Shown here one piece after another: positions 51,403 to 63,679 of a stretch of DNA of 64,000 bases; the stretch's first letter is position 1, and every line of letters begins with the position of its first letter. The notes under the pieces were generated by a model. That model worked only from the letters and a program-made list of their open reading frames with translations. It had not been told where the DNA came from and made no database searches. The translations under genes and the position numbers were made by a program. Origin of the DNA: Physella acuta (Eukaryota; Mollusca; Gastropoda; Physidae); contig NW_026731616.1 of NCBI RefSeq assembly GCF_028476545.1, forward strand, positions 215,001 through 279,000, in the 5' to 3' direction.

Positions 51403-51639
51403 CCTTCAGACCCATTCACATTTTTGAAAGATATTTCACGTGATATGAACATGAATGTTGTATAGCTACCGTTACTTTATTTGTTTATACATTATCATTT
51501 ATTATACCTTTCAGGCTAAGTTTGTTTTAATTTTTACTTTTTCAAAACAAATGCTACTACAATTGCTTAATACACCTTTTGATGGTTTGTTAGGTTTCAT
51601 TAATTCATTTTATTCACAATTATTATACGTAAAAAAAGT
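51403..51639. other. Spacer between Polinton and outer inverted repeat
   Basis: AT-rich; TTTATTATACCTTTCAG near 51495-51513 looks like a splice acceptor, but the following frame is not convincing. Confidence 0.35.
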
Positions 51640-51940
51640 AAACTAAACCATATTAACAGTCAATAAAAAAAAATTTCAACTAAAATCATCGTAAATACTA
51701 TTAAAATTTCGCTGTGAGATATTTTGTCTGAGATATTTTGTCTGAGATCATTTGTCCATGATATCATTTGTCCTGATATATTTTGTCCTGGTATCTTTTG
51801 TCCGTGAGATCATTTGTCCTTGAGATCATTTGTCCTGAGATCATTTGTCCTGAGATCATTTGTCCTGAGATCATTTGTCCGTGAGATATTTTGTCTGAGA
51901 TATTTTGTCTGAGATCATTTGTCCTGAGATCATTTGTCAT
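51640..51940 (-). repeat. Outer inverted repeat, right arm
   Basis: CTGAGATCATTTGTC and GAGATATTTTGTCT units (51715-51940) preceded by AATAGTATTTACGATGATTT- and TTATTGACTGTTAATATGG-like sequence on the minus strand, mirroring 34746-35045. Confidence 0.75.
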
Positions 51941-51944
51941 GGAA

Positions 51945-52553
51945 CCGTTTAGACCTCTTAGGTATGACTTCTCAACCACACCACAACAAAAGTTACCGTC
52001 AATAGCAGAGATCTACCTAACCTTAGGGACGGTGTCTTGGCAACTGATTAGAGAAAAAAAAAAAGAACCTACTATTCAATTACGGATGAACTGATACTTG
52101 TTTATTTTTCTTTAGTCGATGCATTTGATGTCACCACTCTTCACAATTCAACGACGTGCATTCGAAAAAAACACAATAAAGCGTTGTACAAAGATTAACA
52201 TGATACAAATAATGTATAATTTATGTTAATTTTGTAATATTGTCTAATACATTTAACATATCGAAGGCTCAAAAACAGGGTTTTTTGGAAACACATTAGG
52301 TTTAATAGAATATATTTTTTGTCAATAACTTTTACTTGCATTTAACTATAACTCAATGTGTTTTCACAATTAATTTCTTGATCCCTAGTAATTAAGGGAC
52401 ACAATTTAAAATAATATAACCCAAAGAAAATCATTAAACGGCAAGCCAGTGCATTACAACTTGAATCAAACAAACTATTTAAAAAATCATGCTGATTAAA
52501 TTAATGAAACAAAAGAACGGTTTCTCTTCAGTGCATAAAGAATACAACCATCA
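51945..52553. other. AT-rich stretch, no gene seen
   Basis: Contains the CTTGATCCCTAGTAATTAAG-GGACA family hairpin at 52378. Nothing else recognised. Confidence 0.5.
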
Positions 52554-52561
52554 TTTTAAAG

Positions 52562-52777
52562 CAGGGGTCTCCAAACTTTTCAGTCTATCAAATTACCTAT
52601 CACATTTCAGTTCGGGGGCCAATTTCTTCCAGGCATGTCTTTGATTTTTCTGGGCAAAGTTCCTCAGCCATGATCAACAAACATTTTTTTTTCAGTGGAC
52701 AAAATGATCTCCGCGGGCCGGTTGAGAGGACCTCGCGGGCCGCATATGGCCCGCGGGCCGTAGTTTGGAGACCCCTG
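52562..52777. mobile_element. hAT MITE, complete, with 8-bp duplication
   Basis: 216 bp. Ends CAGGGGTCTCCAAAC and GTTTGGAGACCCCTG are perfect 15-bp inverted repeats, flanked by TTTTAAAG on both sides (52554-52561, 52778-52785). The interior has CGCGGGCCG blocks near the right end. No coding capacity. Confidence 0.95.
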
Positions 52778-52785
52778 TTTTAAAG

Positions 52786-54080
52786 TAACAATTGGACCGT
52801 TGTTTAAAGTGTATGTCTTGTAACATGGGCTTCCTACCGACTATGACTCTGGTTCTGAAATCGACCCCTGAATTTCTGGATCCCTAGTTATGGGACATTT
52901 TTTAAAAAAGGGGACATATTTTAAAACATACAAAAAATATTAATTAGATAACTTAATACAACGGCAAGTCAGTGCATTACATTATTAATAAAACCAAGTA
53001 TCGAAAATCGATAGTAAAGAGAAAACTATCACTGATTAAATTAATGGGGAAAAAATGTTTTGCCTTTTATGCCTACAGACTTTAACAATGATTTTAATAT
53101 AACCATAAGACCATTGAAAAACAAAAATTGTTAAATTTCTACAATAACAAAGCATATTACCATCAATAGCACAGGGTTTCCCAGTCTTAGCGGTCCACAT
53201 CATTATAAACAAATTATTATCAAGCCCATCATTCCACTAAACTATGTAAGAGCCAGTATCTGGTGCCTTACCTCAAGATCCCTTGATGTTTACACTCCAC
53301 ATCAATGGATACATTTTCAACTTCTGCAGCTAACCCCATTAATTACCAATGACACGCTAAATTAATAAGGCACTCTATTATTTAGTAAAGACTTAATTAT
53401 GACTCATTCCCTACTCAAATGGCCACGTAAGTTCCCAGGTGATTCAAACTCCTTGTGTGCATTGATTGTTTCCGGAAGTAAAATGGAGCTACATAAAAAA
53501 AAAAAAAACCTTCACTTTTCAATTATCACATTTCACAATTGCCGAGTGAGATAATTGAATGAGTTACCTTGAATGACATTCCGAGCACACAGCCACCACC
53601 TACACAACCCTTACAAAATTAAACTGTATGTCTTCCATGTTTACGGTTAATTTCACATAAATAAAAATGCTACCTTTTCAAAGTTTAAGGAATATAAAAC
53701 CGTGGCACACTCAAATGAATCAAAAATATATTGACGACTGACTAAATGTATAACTATAAATTAAAGCATAATACATAAGGTTAAATTGACATGTACGAAA
53801 GCCAAGTTTTCTTTTTAAAGTTATGCTAAATTTAATTATCTTTTAACTGTGTTACTCATATAAGTCCAGATTGATTGATCCGTATATTTTGCAATGTAGT
53901 CTTGCTTTTTTAAACGTGGTATGGAATTAAGTCGGTCCTTCACCGTCCACAAATAGTCACGCTTTTTACATTACCACCCTCGCCCCCTCCCCCATCTATA
54001 CCTTATATTATCCTCATTGTTGTCAGACGTTTTCACCAGACTCCGTACCCCCTAACCTTTTGTAAAATGTTACAACAAAA
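52786..54080. other. Intergenic stretch with dispersed-repeat hairpin
   Basis: Has TTTCTGGATCCCTAGTTATG-GGACA (52876) and CA-rich filler. No gene, SINE boxes or tandem arrays seen. Confidence 0.45.
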
Positions 54081-54200
54081 GGACGGCGTGGTCTAGCAGG
54101 TAGTTCACACGCTAGTTAAACCAATGGTTCGGTACCCGGCCTGCTGACCGTAGGTCCTCACAACTGTCCCACACATACACAACAAGGTGGCAAGATGTCG
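54081..54200 (+). mobile_element. tRNA-like SINE head
   Basis: GGACGGCGTGGTCTAGCAGG as A box and GGTTCGGTACCCGG as degenerate B box. The usual 3' core is not visible, so the copy is truncated or of another family. Confidence 0.45.
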
Positions 54201-54399
54201 TATATAAAACTGGAGGCAACAGTCGGACAGAAACCCACGTGTCTTGCGTCTGTCTTTATAGTCTTTATAGTTGCGGGAAATGTTCGACACAGGATAATGT
54301 CGAAGTTTGTTTCGCGCCAGCTATGTTCAGTTATTTAACGACACCCAAAGATTATCTCTTAACTGACATGCTTCCAATACATCAAAAACACTCATATAT

Positions 54400-55020
54400 A
54401 ATATGATTTTTTTTTTTTAAACCAGGCAGATATAAATGTTTGTTGTTTATACAAGATAAATTATAAAATATAGCCAGTAGTCTATTTTTATTTAAGTAAT
54501 ACATAATGTACCACTTTTATATTATTATTTTTACTAATATCTAGGTAGAGATACTGCATTCATCTATTAATGCATTAAAAAAATACTTATTTTAAAATTA
54601 ATACGTGTGCACCTACGCAGAGTTATTTCTGTTCTTCAGAGCCACATAATCCAATTGAGATTAGTAAATTACATATGCGGTATTTATGGATCTCTCGTTA
54701 TTAATGAACAATTTAATTCAAGGGAGATAACTATTAATCGAAAACTTAAAAAGGAACTTGCCAAACTAAGGCAAATTAAATACAATAGAACGATGTAAAT
54801 TTGATTATGTAATAACAAACATTAACTGTATATAATAAGCTATGTAACATTTGCAAAACAAATTAAATTATTGATTACTTAAAATTCTTGTTGAAATTGT
54901 AAATACATTAGATTTATTTTATGATCCCTTTATTTAAGTTGGAAATATTTCATTTATTTGCTTAGTTATTTTGTCATTTAAATTGTATTTCTGGATCCCT
55001 AATACTATGGGACATTATTT
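54400..55020 (-). repeat. Dispersed-repeat copy, degenerate
   Basis: CAAGGGAGATAACTATTAAT, ATTTCTGGATCCCTAATACT-ATGGGACA and AAAGGAACTTGCCAAACTAA occur as in other copies. No coding frame. Confidence 0.5.
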
Positions 55021-55240
55021 TAAAACAATGTGAAACCGTTAACCCGAGAGTCGTGTTACAAATCCCGGGTCCTTAGGAAGCCTCCGAATCAACCCCGCTA
55101 TAATCATCACTTGAATTACGTAATATATAACCCGACTCGACATAGCACCGACCCAGATAGCCCTCCATATGTCGATTTCAATGAGAACATGTTAACTCTA
55201 CATCTTCTGCCCTATGACTTCTTAGTCTGAAAGCGCGATT
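55021..55240 (+). mobile_element. SINE, diverged
   Basis: AACCGTTAACCCGAGAGTCG and ACAAATCCCGGG (B-box region), then CGACATAGCACCGACCCAGA and 3' core-like ACTCTACATCTTCTGCCCTA. Part of it is mirrored at 22620-22775. Confidence 0.55.
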
Positions 55241-55382
55241 TCTCATGAACACATATACGTGGACATCATCAAATAACAGCGAATACATTCAAACAATAAT
55301 ATATTTAGAGAACCAGAGTCGAGTAGAGAGAAGAAAATACAATTGTTGCTTTCCGTTTCAAGGGTTATTAAAAGAAAATCGT

Positions 55383-55417
<35 letters not shown>

Positions 55418-56384
55418 CATTGGTTAGACATCACGTGATAATTTTGAATTATTCACTCCAAATCTGTCGACTGGTCCCTGAATCATAATTACAAATGTCC
55501 ATTTGTATATTCAAGACATACAGCCAAGCTTTGCAGTCTAAAATACAAAACGATTTGAACAAATATAGATTGCGTATAACCAACATAGTGATACAGCTAA
55601 AATGTAAATGGTATTGTTGTTTTATAAAAAAGCTCCGTTATTTAGCCTACGGCTTGACCTCAATTCAAAACTACAGTTACAATATTGGTTACAAAAAAAA
55701 GAAAAAAAAATCCGTTTCAAATGTATAGATCGTCGAATGTTGTAATATAATATAAATGAATATGTTTATCGATGTGGAATTAAACAATAACCTGTTTTAG
55801 TGAACTCGCCATACGGTGTTGATAGCTTATTGCGCTACGCCAAGCCGAATTAACTTTCCCGAACGTGAGTCGGATACCCCACACAGTGAGGTGGACTCAT
55901 GGGCTTCATACGGACTAGAACTCTGGATCTGAACTCGAGACGTTTGGTTTAGCGACAATAACAACGTCTCGCTGTTCTTAAACAATTAATATGTATTAAG
56001 TAGCTAGAAATAATACCAATTAATGATAGAAAAAGCACAAGTTTATTGTTAGTGATTTTAAGTGTCTGGTTTACTCTGTAGATAAAACTAATGTTGTTTA
56101 TTTTTTTTATCGATGTATGGTTCCAAGTAGTAAATTGTTAGAACTATTTTGTTTTGTAAATGTTTTATAACTTATAAAAACGATTGCATTTTTACATTTT
56201 ATAATTAAATTTACAACGTTGTTTTACATTTTTAGTTATTTTTAGTTAATTTAGCAGTTATGTCATAATTTACTTCACTAGGCTTCATTCTTTTTAATAT
56301 TTGGTTTTTAAATGGGTTATAAATCATTCTCTTAGACTGAATAAAAAAAAAATAATTGCACATATCATAAACCGAGATTAAACT
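55241..56384 (-). repeat. 3' part of a decayed hAT-derived repeat
   Basis: Minus-strand sequence 56510-55730 matches 22105-22600 on the plus strand. A 38-base T tract (55383-55420) interrupts it. Short open frames are not supported as genes. Confidence 0.5.
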
Positions 56385-57150
56385 ATTTTTAAAGCTATAG
56401 AAGGCAGCTTCAGCCAAAGAGAAGCAAAGTTCTTTCTGTCGAGTTTTATGTCTAAAGAAAGCCTGCCGTTACCAGCTCTAGTTCTGCCAAGACAAACACC
56501 AGTACAGAGAAGATGACTTTCGAGATTGTTATTTGTTATTTGGCTTCTATACTGTGTATTATATTCATGCAAGAAAACGCTCGTTTACATGAATATGTTG
56601 ACCCGAAGATCGTTATCCCTCCAAATGCTAAACTCTTTACCTTACTAGAGCATCTTGCAAGACTATTCCATAGTAGGGCCTCAACTCGCGGCATTTCTTT
56701 TAGAGATGTCCAGTTGTACATTGAAACGTGCATGTGTTACTGTCCCTCCAAATCCTCTAACTTGCTCTTGAGATCTGTGAACTTACCGCTCGACAAATGT
56801 TTGGTTTTCAAATCTAGCAATTTAATTTCAAGCGAACCAGCATCAATTCCAAATTTTTACGTTGAGAGAATCCACTATGAACGTCAGAGTGTTTACATTT
56901 GTTTTGAATTGCTCACATCTCTCATTGAACTCATTATTCATTTTGTTTATAGTAATGCTGAAGTGATTCATGTTAACAGTAGCGTTGGTTTTATCATGAT
57001 ATATTTTTTTAGATTTTTCAAAATAAAGTAATTTACCGCTCTCCGTGTCTTCAACAAAATGAAGTAATTTTTTTTTCGACACAATCATCTTCTTCAAGCA
57101 AGGAATAGGCTGTGTTTTCATTTTCACGCAGTTTTAACATTTAGCTCGTT
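56385..57150 (-). pseudogene. Decayed hAT transposase, C-terminal half
   Basis: Minus-strand frames, broken by shifts and stops, show in order: KKLLHFVEDTESGKLLYFEK, NMNHFSITINKMNNEFNER (57127-56843), a DLKTKHLSSGKFTDLKSKLEDLE stretch split over lines, LKEMPRVEALLWNSLARC, GGITIFGSTYSCKRAFSCMN (about 56615-56560) and YRSQITNNNLESHLLC. The FGSTYSC-AFS-MN block is the hAT C-terminal dimerisation motif, as in GTF2IRD2/SCAND3-like transposases. At least three frame changes are needed to follow it, so it is inactive. A 172-codon frame on the plus strand here is only its shadow. Confidence 0.7.
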
Positions 57151-57189
57151 TATTTTATTTGTGATATCCACCATGAAGTTGAACGTTTC

Positions 57190-58255
57190 AATCTGGGCTA
57201 GACTAGTTAATTGGTTTTACATTAAGTTGCTAGTGTCGTAACATTAACAGCTCCTCTCAACAGCTTTCGCCATAGGAATCAAATAAGTGGGCGCAAACCC
57301 ACTGTTGATGTTGTTTAGATTTGAATATGTTGCATATATTTCGAAAATATTTAATAAACGTTGAAAAGAAACCATTCCATTAAGGACTGCATCTCTTATG
57401 TGACGGAAAGACAGTCAATATTTAAACTATCCCTTTATTTTTTTTAATTTTTCAAATATTTTATTCATGTTTTAAATATGTCAATTCTACATTTGTAATT
57501 TAAACAGGATTAAAACATTTTTTATTCATATTCACAAACAACCTTTATTACATAGTCTAATAAAGGTGTATGACTAAAATTTAGAAAACGTGAGATTTTT
57601 TCATATCTATAAATTTTACAGAATCTTTGAAAAAATATGCTGATAACTTACTTGCAATTTAATTTAGATAACTTAAAATAACTAATAGTTTAAATATGAA
57701 TGGACATAATTTAAATTAACATAACTGTCTTTAGATCATTTTAGCAATATAAATTATCCCTTTATTGATAGGGATCCAGAAATAGCTGAAGAGAAATGAT
57801 GTGAAACAATAGGTGCATGCTAGAAATCAGATTTGTCTGAACGAATGTTATACTTAAGCTAATTGGTTTATTCTTTAAATAAACTTAAGATGTTAATTAG
57901 TATATTGGTCAAATTAAAGTTATTGACAAGACTACATATTACATATAAATGAATATCTATATGTACATTGTGAAATGAAATTGACATCGATGTTTTTTTT
58001 TTTTTTTTTTAATTGTTTGTAATTCTGCGTGATTATTCTAGCTGCTTTTATGAGTTATATCCCTTGAACAAAAAATTCCTCTATTGATTATTAAACGGTA
58101 GATAATTTATTGCCTAATTCTACGATGATATAAAATTATTTCAACCTCGACTGACCGCTAACTTGCAAAGTGAACTCAAAGATAGGACATCTAACTCAGA
58201 TGTTTACTATAGTAAAAATCGGTGTAATAACAGCTAGTATTGTACGTATTAATAG
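57190..58255 (-). repeat. Dispersed repeat copies, minus strand
   Basis: 57200-57430 mirrors 34412-34640 (AACAGCTCCTCTCAACAGCT, CTGTTGATGTTGT, GACAGTCAATATT). 57760-58250 mirrors 14580-15060 (TTATTGATAGGGATCCAGAA, GATAATTTATTGCCTAATTC, TTTACTATAGTAAAAATCGG). The transposase relic lies directly beyond it, so this family may be the 5' part of the same hAT lineage. Confidence 0.6.
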
Positions 58256-58530
58256 AAAATAACGATGCGCATAATAAAATATAGAAAAAAATTTTTTGTG
58301 AAGACATTTAAAGAACTAATTGAAAAAATAAACACTAAAATAAAAAAAAATTATAAAAATAGTATAATTAAATTATATAGTACTAAAATTATAAACATCA
58401 TATAAAAATAATAACATTAGAATTTATTCAAGATGTTTTAATATAAATTAACATCATCCGCACTTATTTCACGGCCAATGTTCAATTGAATATTTTATTT
58501 TTGGCTCCCTAATTAGAGGGACACTATTTA
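58256..58530. other. AT-rich spacer, no gene seen
   Basis: A-rich filler ending at a TTTTTGGCTCCCTAATTAGA-GGGACA family hairpin (58499). Confidence 0.5.
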
Positions 58531-58750
58531 AGACAGCTTTAGTCCGATATTCTCTAGTTCGAATCCAGTGAGTCAGTAGGAAGTCCAAAAGTCCACCTGA
58601 CAGTGAGTGTCACCTGTCTCACGTTCTGGAAAACAGAGACGTCAGGCTCTAGTACAGACTAAGCTGTTGCCTCATGCCCAGGTGACTAAAACTGGTAAAC
58701 TCAACTTCACCTGCATCATGAATATGTAGGTTAGAAAGGGCAGCTTGTTA
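58531..58750 (+). mobile_element. SINE copy
   Basis: CTCTAGTTCGAATCC (B box) and 3' core GGTGACTAAAACTGGTAAAC...ACCTGCATCATGAATATGTAGG, as in the 16832 element but diverged; the 5' head is shortened. Confidence 0.6.
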
Positions 58751-59330
58751 AGGACACACGTATGTAAATTTCAGGGCGAATGTATTCAATTAAAATAAGA
58801 ATACATATAAAAAGCATATTAAAGAACATATAGTATCCCTGATTACATGAATGGTAGATCATCGTTGCTTTTCTTATTAATACTTACATAATACAACAAT
58901 AGTTAAGCCAACGTTATACCATTTTAGTTATATATTTTTAGTATGCATTTAAGTAATGTATCACTGACTGTTCTTTTCAGTGTGGCAAGTATTTTAATTG
59001 TATCCTGCACTAATCACGAACATATTAAACGTTTTTGGAAAACAAAATTATGTCCGAATGTTATTGATGCCATTTTATTTTGATTGTTTGAGAGTTATTC
59101 ATAGACATTTAAAAGAACACTTCAATTTTTGTATGTATAGTTATTTTAATAAGTTGTGTCATTTATTTTCTGCTTTAAGTGTATTATTACATAAAACGTG
59201 TTATTAAAACGGTTTTTACGATTTAAAAAAAAAAAAAAAAACTGGTTACGTAAACACAGATATAACGTGAAAATCGTTCACTCCAAATATGTCGACAAGT
59301 CTAACTAACAGATGTCCGATGTATGTAGAG
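58751..59330. other. AT-rich stretch, no gene seen
   Basis: Includes an A-tract (59225-59240). No supported frame. Confidence 0.5.
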
Positions 59331-61160
59331 CACGGGTTCCCAACCTGGGGGTCGCGACCCCCCTAGGGGTCGCGAAGGGCTTTCTGGGGGGTCGCCAACT
59401 GGTATACTAAGTCTTAGTAATTTGAAACAAAACATAAATATTTAGAAGAATTTTTGAAATTCGGCTTTACTAACATCACTGGAAATGTAATAGAGAAGAA
59501 GCAAAGCGCACTGTACAAAGTTGTTCTCAGTCACGAGTTTATGAAATCGTCAAAACTAAAACGTCATTTGACACGAGTCATTCGAAACACACCAAAAAAG
59601 ATATGGAGTTCTTTCGTCGTTATGAAGCAGTTGCAAACGTCAGAGACTTGATCGAACAGGAAGTTTTCACCAAGGAAACTCAGCATTAGTGCAAGCATCA
59701 CATGAAGTCGCGACAGAAAATGCCAAGCAGAAAAAAAAACACAATAGGAGAAAATCTCGTCAAACGCAGCATTTTGAAGATGGTGAAGTTAATTCTTACA
59801 TGTCCGTAGATGTTAAATAACACATTTTTATTGAAATTAAGCTTTCACCATTGTTTGCTTTCCAAGTTAAAAAATCAACAGACGTGAGTTCGTGTTCGCA
59901 GTTGCTGGTCTTTGTCTATATTTATTCAGATGATAGCAAAGAAGAGTTGCTCTTTTGTGAAGATAGCATGGAGAAAATAAATACGTTTTTTTTTAAAAAT
60001 GGATGATTAAAATGGGTTAAAACGGCTGCGATGGTCCACCATCTATGTTTAGGTCAAAATCGGGCTTTCAGAAAGCAGAAAGCAGAAAAGATTTAGCTCC
60101 CTAACCACTGCCCTCACCAATTACCATCAAGACTCCATTGCTAGTATAAGTCGTAAATTATATAAAATCTGGAGTCTGGAGCCTTCAAAGAAATGAGCAA
60201 AGACCTGAATAAAGATCACGAGGTCCTGCTCTTCTACACTACAGTGCGCTGGCTGTCAAACGAATTGTTGTGAATCGTGTTTTTGAATTGAAATCTGAAA
60301 TCAAATTGGTCTTGGAAATGCAAAGGAAACAAGACCTTTTGGTATATATAAAACGACGTAGAGTGGTTGGAGAGAGTATCATACCTTGCAGATGTGTTCG
60401 AACATCAACATAAGCATTACCTGAAGCTTCAGGGAAAATGAACGAATATTATCACTTTCCATGATAATCTCGGGGCATTTTTATCAAAGCTGCAAAATCG
60501 GCGAAGAAAATAAATCTTGGAAATATTGTAAATTTGAGAAACTCTGCAGTGTGGTAGATGAATCTAATTGTGAGATAATTAAAATTTTGAAAGAAGAATT
60601 TTCTGGGCATCTTGAATCTATTGAAAACGAACTGCAGCGCTATTTCTCTGAGCTGAAAAAAAAAAAGAATCTGCATTGACACATTACCCATTCTCTTTTT
60701 CCCTTGATGTTGCCAGCATTCCCGATGAATTACAAGATGAATTCTTTGATTTGTAGAATGATTCCGCGTAAGATGAAAAAATTCAGACACAATTTTGGTG
60801 TAGTATTAACCATTTATATCCAAACGTAAAATTGATTGACTTTTCGAGAATATATTTTTTTGAACACTATTTTTCGATTAAAAACAAAATTAAGATAATG
60901 ATAATGACATAGGTTGGCGTTAACAAAAAAAATACTTTATAAAAAAAATTAACCAAGAATGTTTAGTGAATAGTATGCAATTTTACTCATGGTATTAAAA
61001 CAGTTATCAAGAGTAGTTCATATTGAAAGTCTACTAGAAAATCTTATTTTAGTGCTTATTGATTTCCATACTAATTTCGGCTTTTTAATTCTATGGGGGT
61101 CGCGGGTCACTTAATTTTTTATAAAAGGGGTCGCCACTCGAAAAAGGTTGGGAACCACTG
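59331..61160 (+). mobile_element. hAT transposon with decayed BED/hAT transposase
   Basis: 1830 bp. Ends CACGGGTTCCCAACC and GGTTGGGAACCACTG match 13/15 inverted, with the subterminal GGGGTCGC typical of this group, and a perfect 8-bp duplication ATGTAGAG (59323-59330, 61161-61168). Inside, a degenerate BED finger region (VVLSHEFMKSSKLKRHLT, 59454-59651) is followed by DHEVLLFYTTVRWLSNE (~60220) and a C-terminal ESIENELQRYFSEL stretch (60461-60679), as in ZBED5/SCAND3-like transposases. Stops and frame changes interrupt it throughout and the zinc-binding cysteines are lost, so it is inactive. Confidence 0.88.
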
Positions 61161-61220
61161 ATGTAGAGTGAAATCGTATCAATACTTCATGTGGGATTAT
61201 ATTTAATATTAGCACCCATG

Positions 61221-61552
61221 CAGAGGCGTAGCGAGGAGGGGGGGGGGTGTGGACCGCACCGGGTTACACCATTTAGGGGGGTGGCACCAAGGCAAAAAAA
61301 GGAAAATATATATATAGAAAAACTTGAAGGGGGGGGGGTGAAAATCGAAAACTTGAGGGGGGTGGGGTGCAAATCGAAAGTTTGGGGGGGGGGGGGAAAT
61401 CGAAAACTTGAGGGGGTGGGGTTCAAATCGAAAGTTTGAGCGGGTGCGAATCTAAAATTTGAAAGTTTGTCCCCGGGAAGGGTCGTTACGCCTCTAAGGG
61501 GTGACACCATTAAGTGCCGCACCGGGTGACACCCGACCTCGCTACGCCACTG
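61221..61552. mobile_element. Nested hAT-like MITE
   Basis: Outer ends CAGAGGCGTAGCGAGG and CCTCGCTACGCCACTG with near-perfect duplication CACCCATG/CCCCCATG (61213-61220, 61553-61560). The interior contains AAATCGAAAGTTTG-G-tract units and GTCCCCGGGAAGGGTCG-TTACGCCTCT, which is an end of the 13534-13744 type, so one related MITE seems to lie within another. Confidence 0.75.
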
Positions 61553-61560
61553 CCCCCATG

Positions 61561-62034
61561 CTTCACATACTTACAAACACTAGGTATATGTAACGATTTA
61601 GGTTGCGCATGATTATTATAGTACTAAATTAAAATCGTATTTTTTTATAAAAGCTATCTCTTCTTGGCTACGGGTAGGCCTATAATTCAAAGCTACTATT
61701 AAAATATTAGTTATATAAAAATGAATCTAAAGATAAACTTATACTCATAACAGATATTCAATCCTTGCGATTTTTCTATCGACATAGATGCCAGTTGCGT
61801 TCCTTTTTTCTCATTGAAAAAAGACTTATTTAGGCGCACTTGTAATGAACACTGCCTGATAAGCAAAACATGCTAATTTATTTAATATTCACCTGGATAA
61901 TATTAATATCATATTATAAGACTATTTTAAATGTATTTTTAAGATGTAGCCATAATGAGTGCTGATACCTGCCATAACATTTGCCCTTTGTTCATTAAGT
62001 GATTGCTCAATCAAATACATCAATCGTGATCGAT
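61561..62034. other. AT-rich stretch, no gene seen
   Basis: No frame, boxes or repeats recognised. Confidence 0.5.
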
Positions 62035-62720
62035 CCTGACATTAATACCTACAATCCTAGCTGTTATGTCACTGATCTTTTTACTAAAATTTGTTTTACT
62101 AAATTTAATATCTGATGTAGGCCTATGTCCGGTCTTTGAGTTTACTTCGCAAGTTAACGGTCAGTCGAAGTTCAAGGAATTTGATAACAACGTAGAATTA
62201 GGCTATGAATTATCTCCCGTTTAATAAAAAAAAGGAATATTTTATTCAAGGGATATAATACATTGACAAATTGATAGCATAATCAAGCAGAACTAAAATG
62301 AATACAATCAAACAATGGGACCAACTATAGTTAATTTAAAGTTATAACTGTAGTTAACTATTTTATGTGTCATATGGAATTTTGTCAAAAAGATAAATTT
62401 AACATATTTTCGACTAAATTACCTAAGCTATTTGAAAAATCAAACACATTAGCTAAATTATATAATTCTTTCAGACAATACAGATCTCAACTAATTTCGA
62501 CTGTTCATTTCTATGGAAACTCGGGTTATTTCTGAATCCCTAATAATAAAGGGATACATTTTAATAAATTGTTCGTCTGTCCGTCTCATGTAGTGACAAA
62601 GATCCCATAATGTAGGAAGCCAAAAATAAGCCAAAGAAAACCAACCCAATCGTTGGACCATAGAAATATTTCTAACTTGACTGAATGAATCATTAAATAA
62701 AGCTGTTGTGTTTATAATTT
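62035..62720 (+). repeat. Dispersed repeat, copy C
   Basis: CTAGCTGTTATGTCACTGAT, CTTTGAGTTTACTTCGCAAG, ATTATCTCCCGTTTAATAAA, TTTCTGAATCCCTAATAATA and GTCTGTCCGTCTCATGTAGT follow the order of the 14390 copy. Confidence 0.75.
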
Positions 62721-63679
62721 TAAATAACATACATTCTTAAATAGTCAATAAATTAAGTTTATTATTTTTTAAAGATTATGTACCTAATAGTAATTAATTA
62801 ATTTGTGTTATTATGTAATAAAATTTGTAACGTTGTATGTTCTTTATCCAGTCTTAATTTGGCAAGATTATTTTTCATAGATTTTTCGCTTAATAGTTAT
62901 CTCCCATTAATTACATTTTACTTTAAATGATTAACACATTGTTCATAATTCATTGCCAAATTCTACGTTCATACCAGTTCTTTCATCTTAGAATATTAGA
63001 TTACATGCTTTCCTACAGATTACACTCTTAGATTGGAGATAGGCCTACATCAGCTATTTACTATAGTAAAAGAAGAGTAGTAGCATCACAGATATGATTG
63101 ACAGTCTTTTATGTAAGGATGAATCGTGATTCATGTACATGACTGAGCAATTGTTTAGCAACCCTCGACACTCATCATCGTTCACCTTTAAACATAAAAT
63201 TAAAGATTCGTTGTATAAAGTTGTATCGTCATTATCTAGATGTAAATCAAATACATTATAAGCAAATGTATATTTTAATATTTAATTTTGATTAACATAC
63301 AGCATTAGATACGGGTCTAAAGACGTCTTTGAAGAAAAATAATAAGATTAATAACCAATACAGCTGGTAAATTAAAATAACTTTTAACCCTCTCCCCCCC
63401 CCCCCCCCGAAAGTATTATTACGTAGAGCCCTATAGACAGCAATCTCATCGCAAACTATTTTTTGTTAAGAAAAGGTTTCCTGAATTAAACAAAATTTAC
63501 ATTGTGAATAATTAAGGGTACTTTACTTTTTAAGAAAAATTGGAAATTCTTTATTACCATATTGATCACATGTGCGTTCATCACTAGTTATGTTCTACCT
63601 ATCTGACAGTTTTAAATATAAGGCATAAATATAGCATTGGAAAATGTTTCAGAAGTAGGCCTAACTATGACTATATGAA
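62721..63679. other. AT-rich stretch with degenerate dispersed-repeat motifs
   Basis: TAGTTATCTCCCATTAATTA (62890) and TTTACTATAGTAAAAGAAGA (63058) mark another poor copy; a C tract lies at 63394-63408. No gene seen. Confidence 0.45.

Noticed and set aside
56513-57031. 172-codon open frame on the plus strand
   Set aside because: It is antisense to the hAT transposase relic, whose motifs are on the minus strand; no start context or family support.
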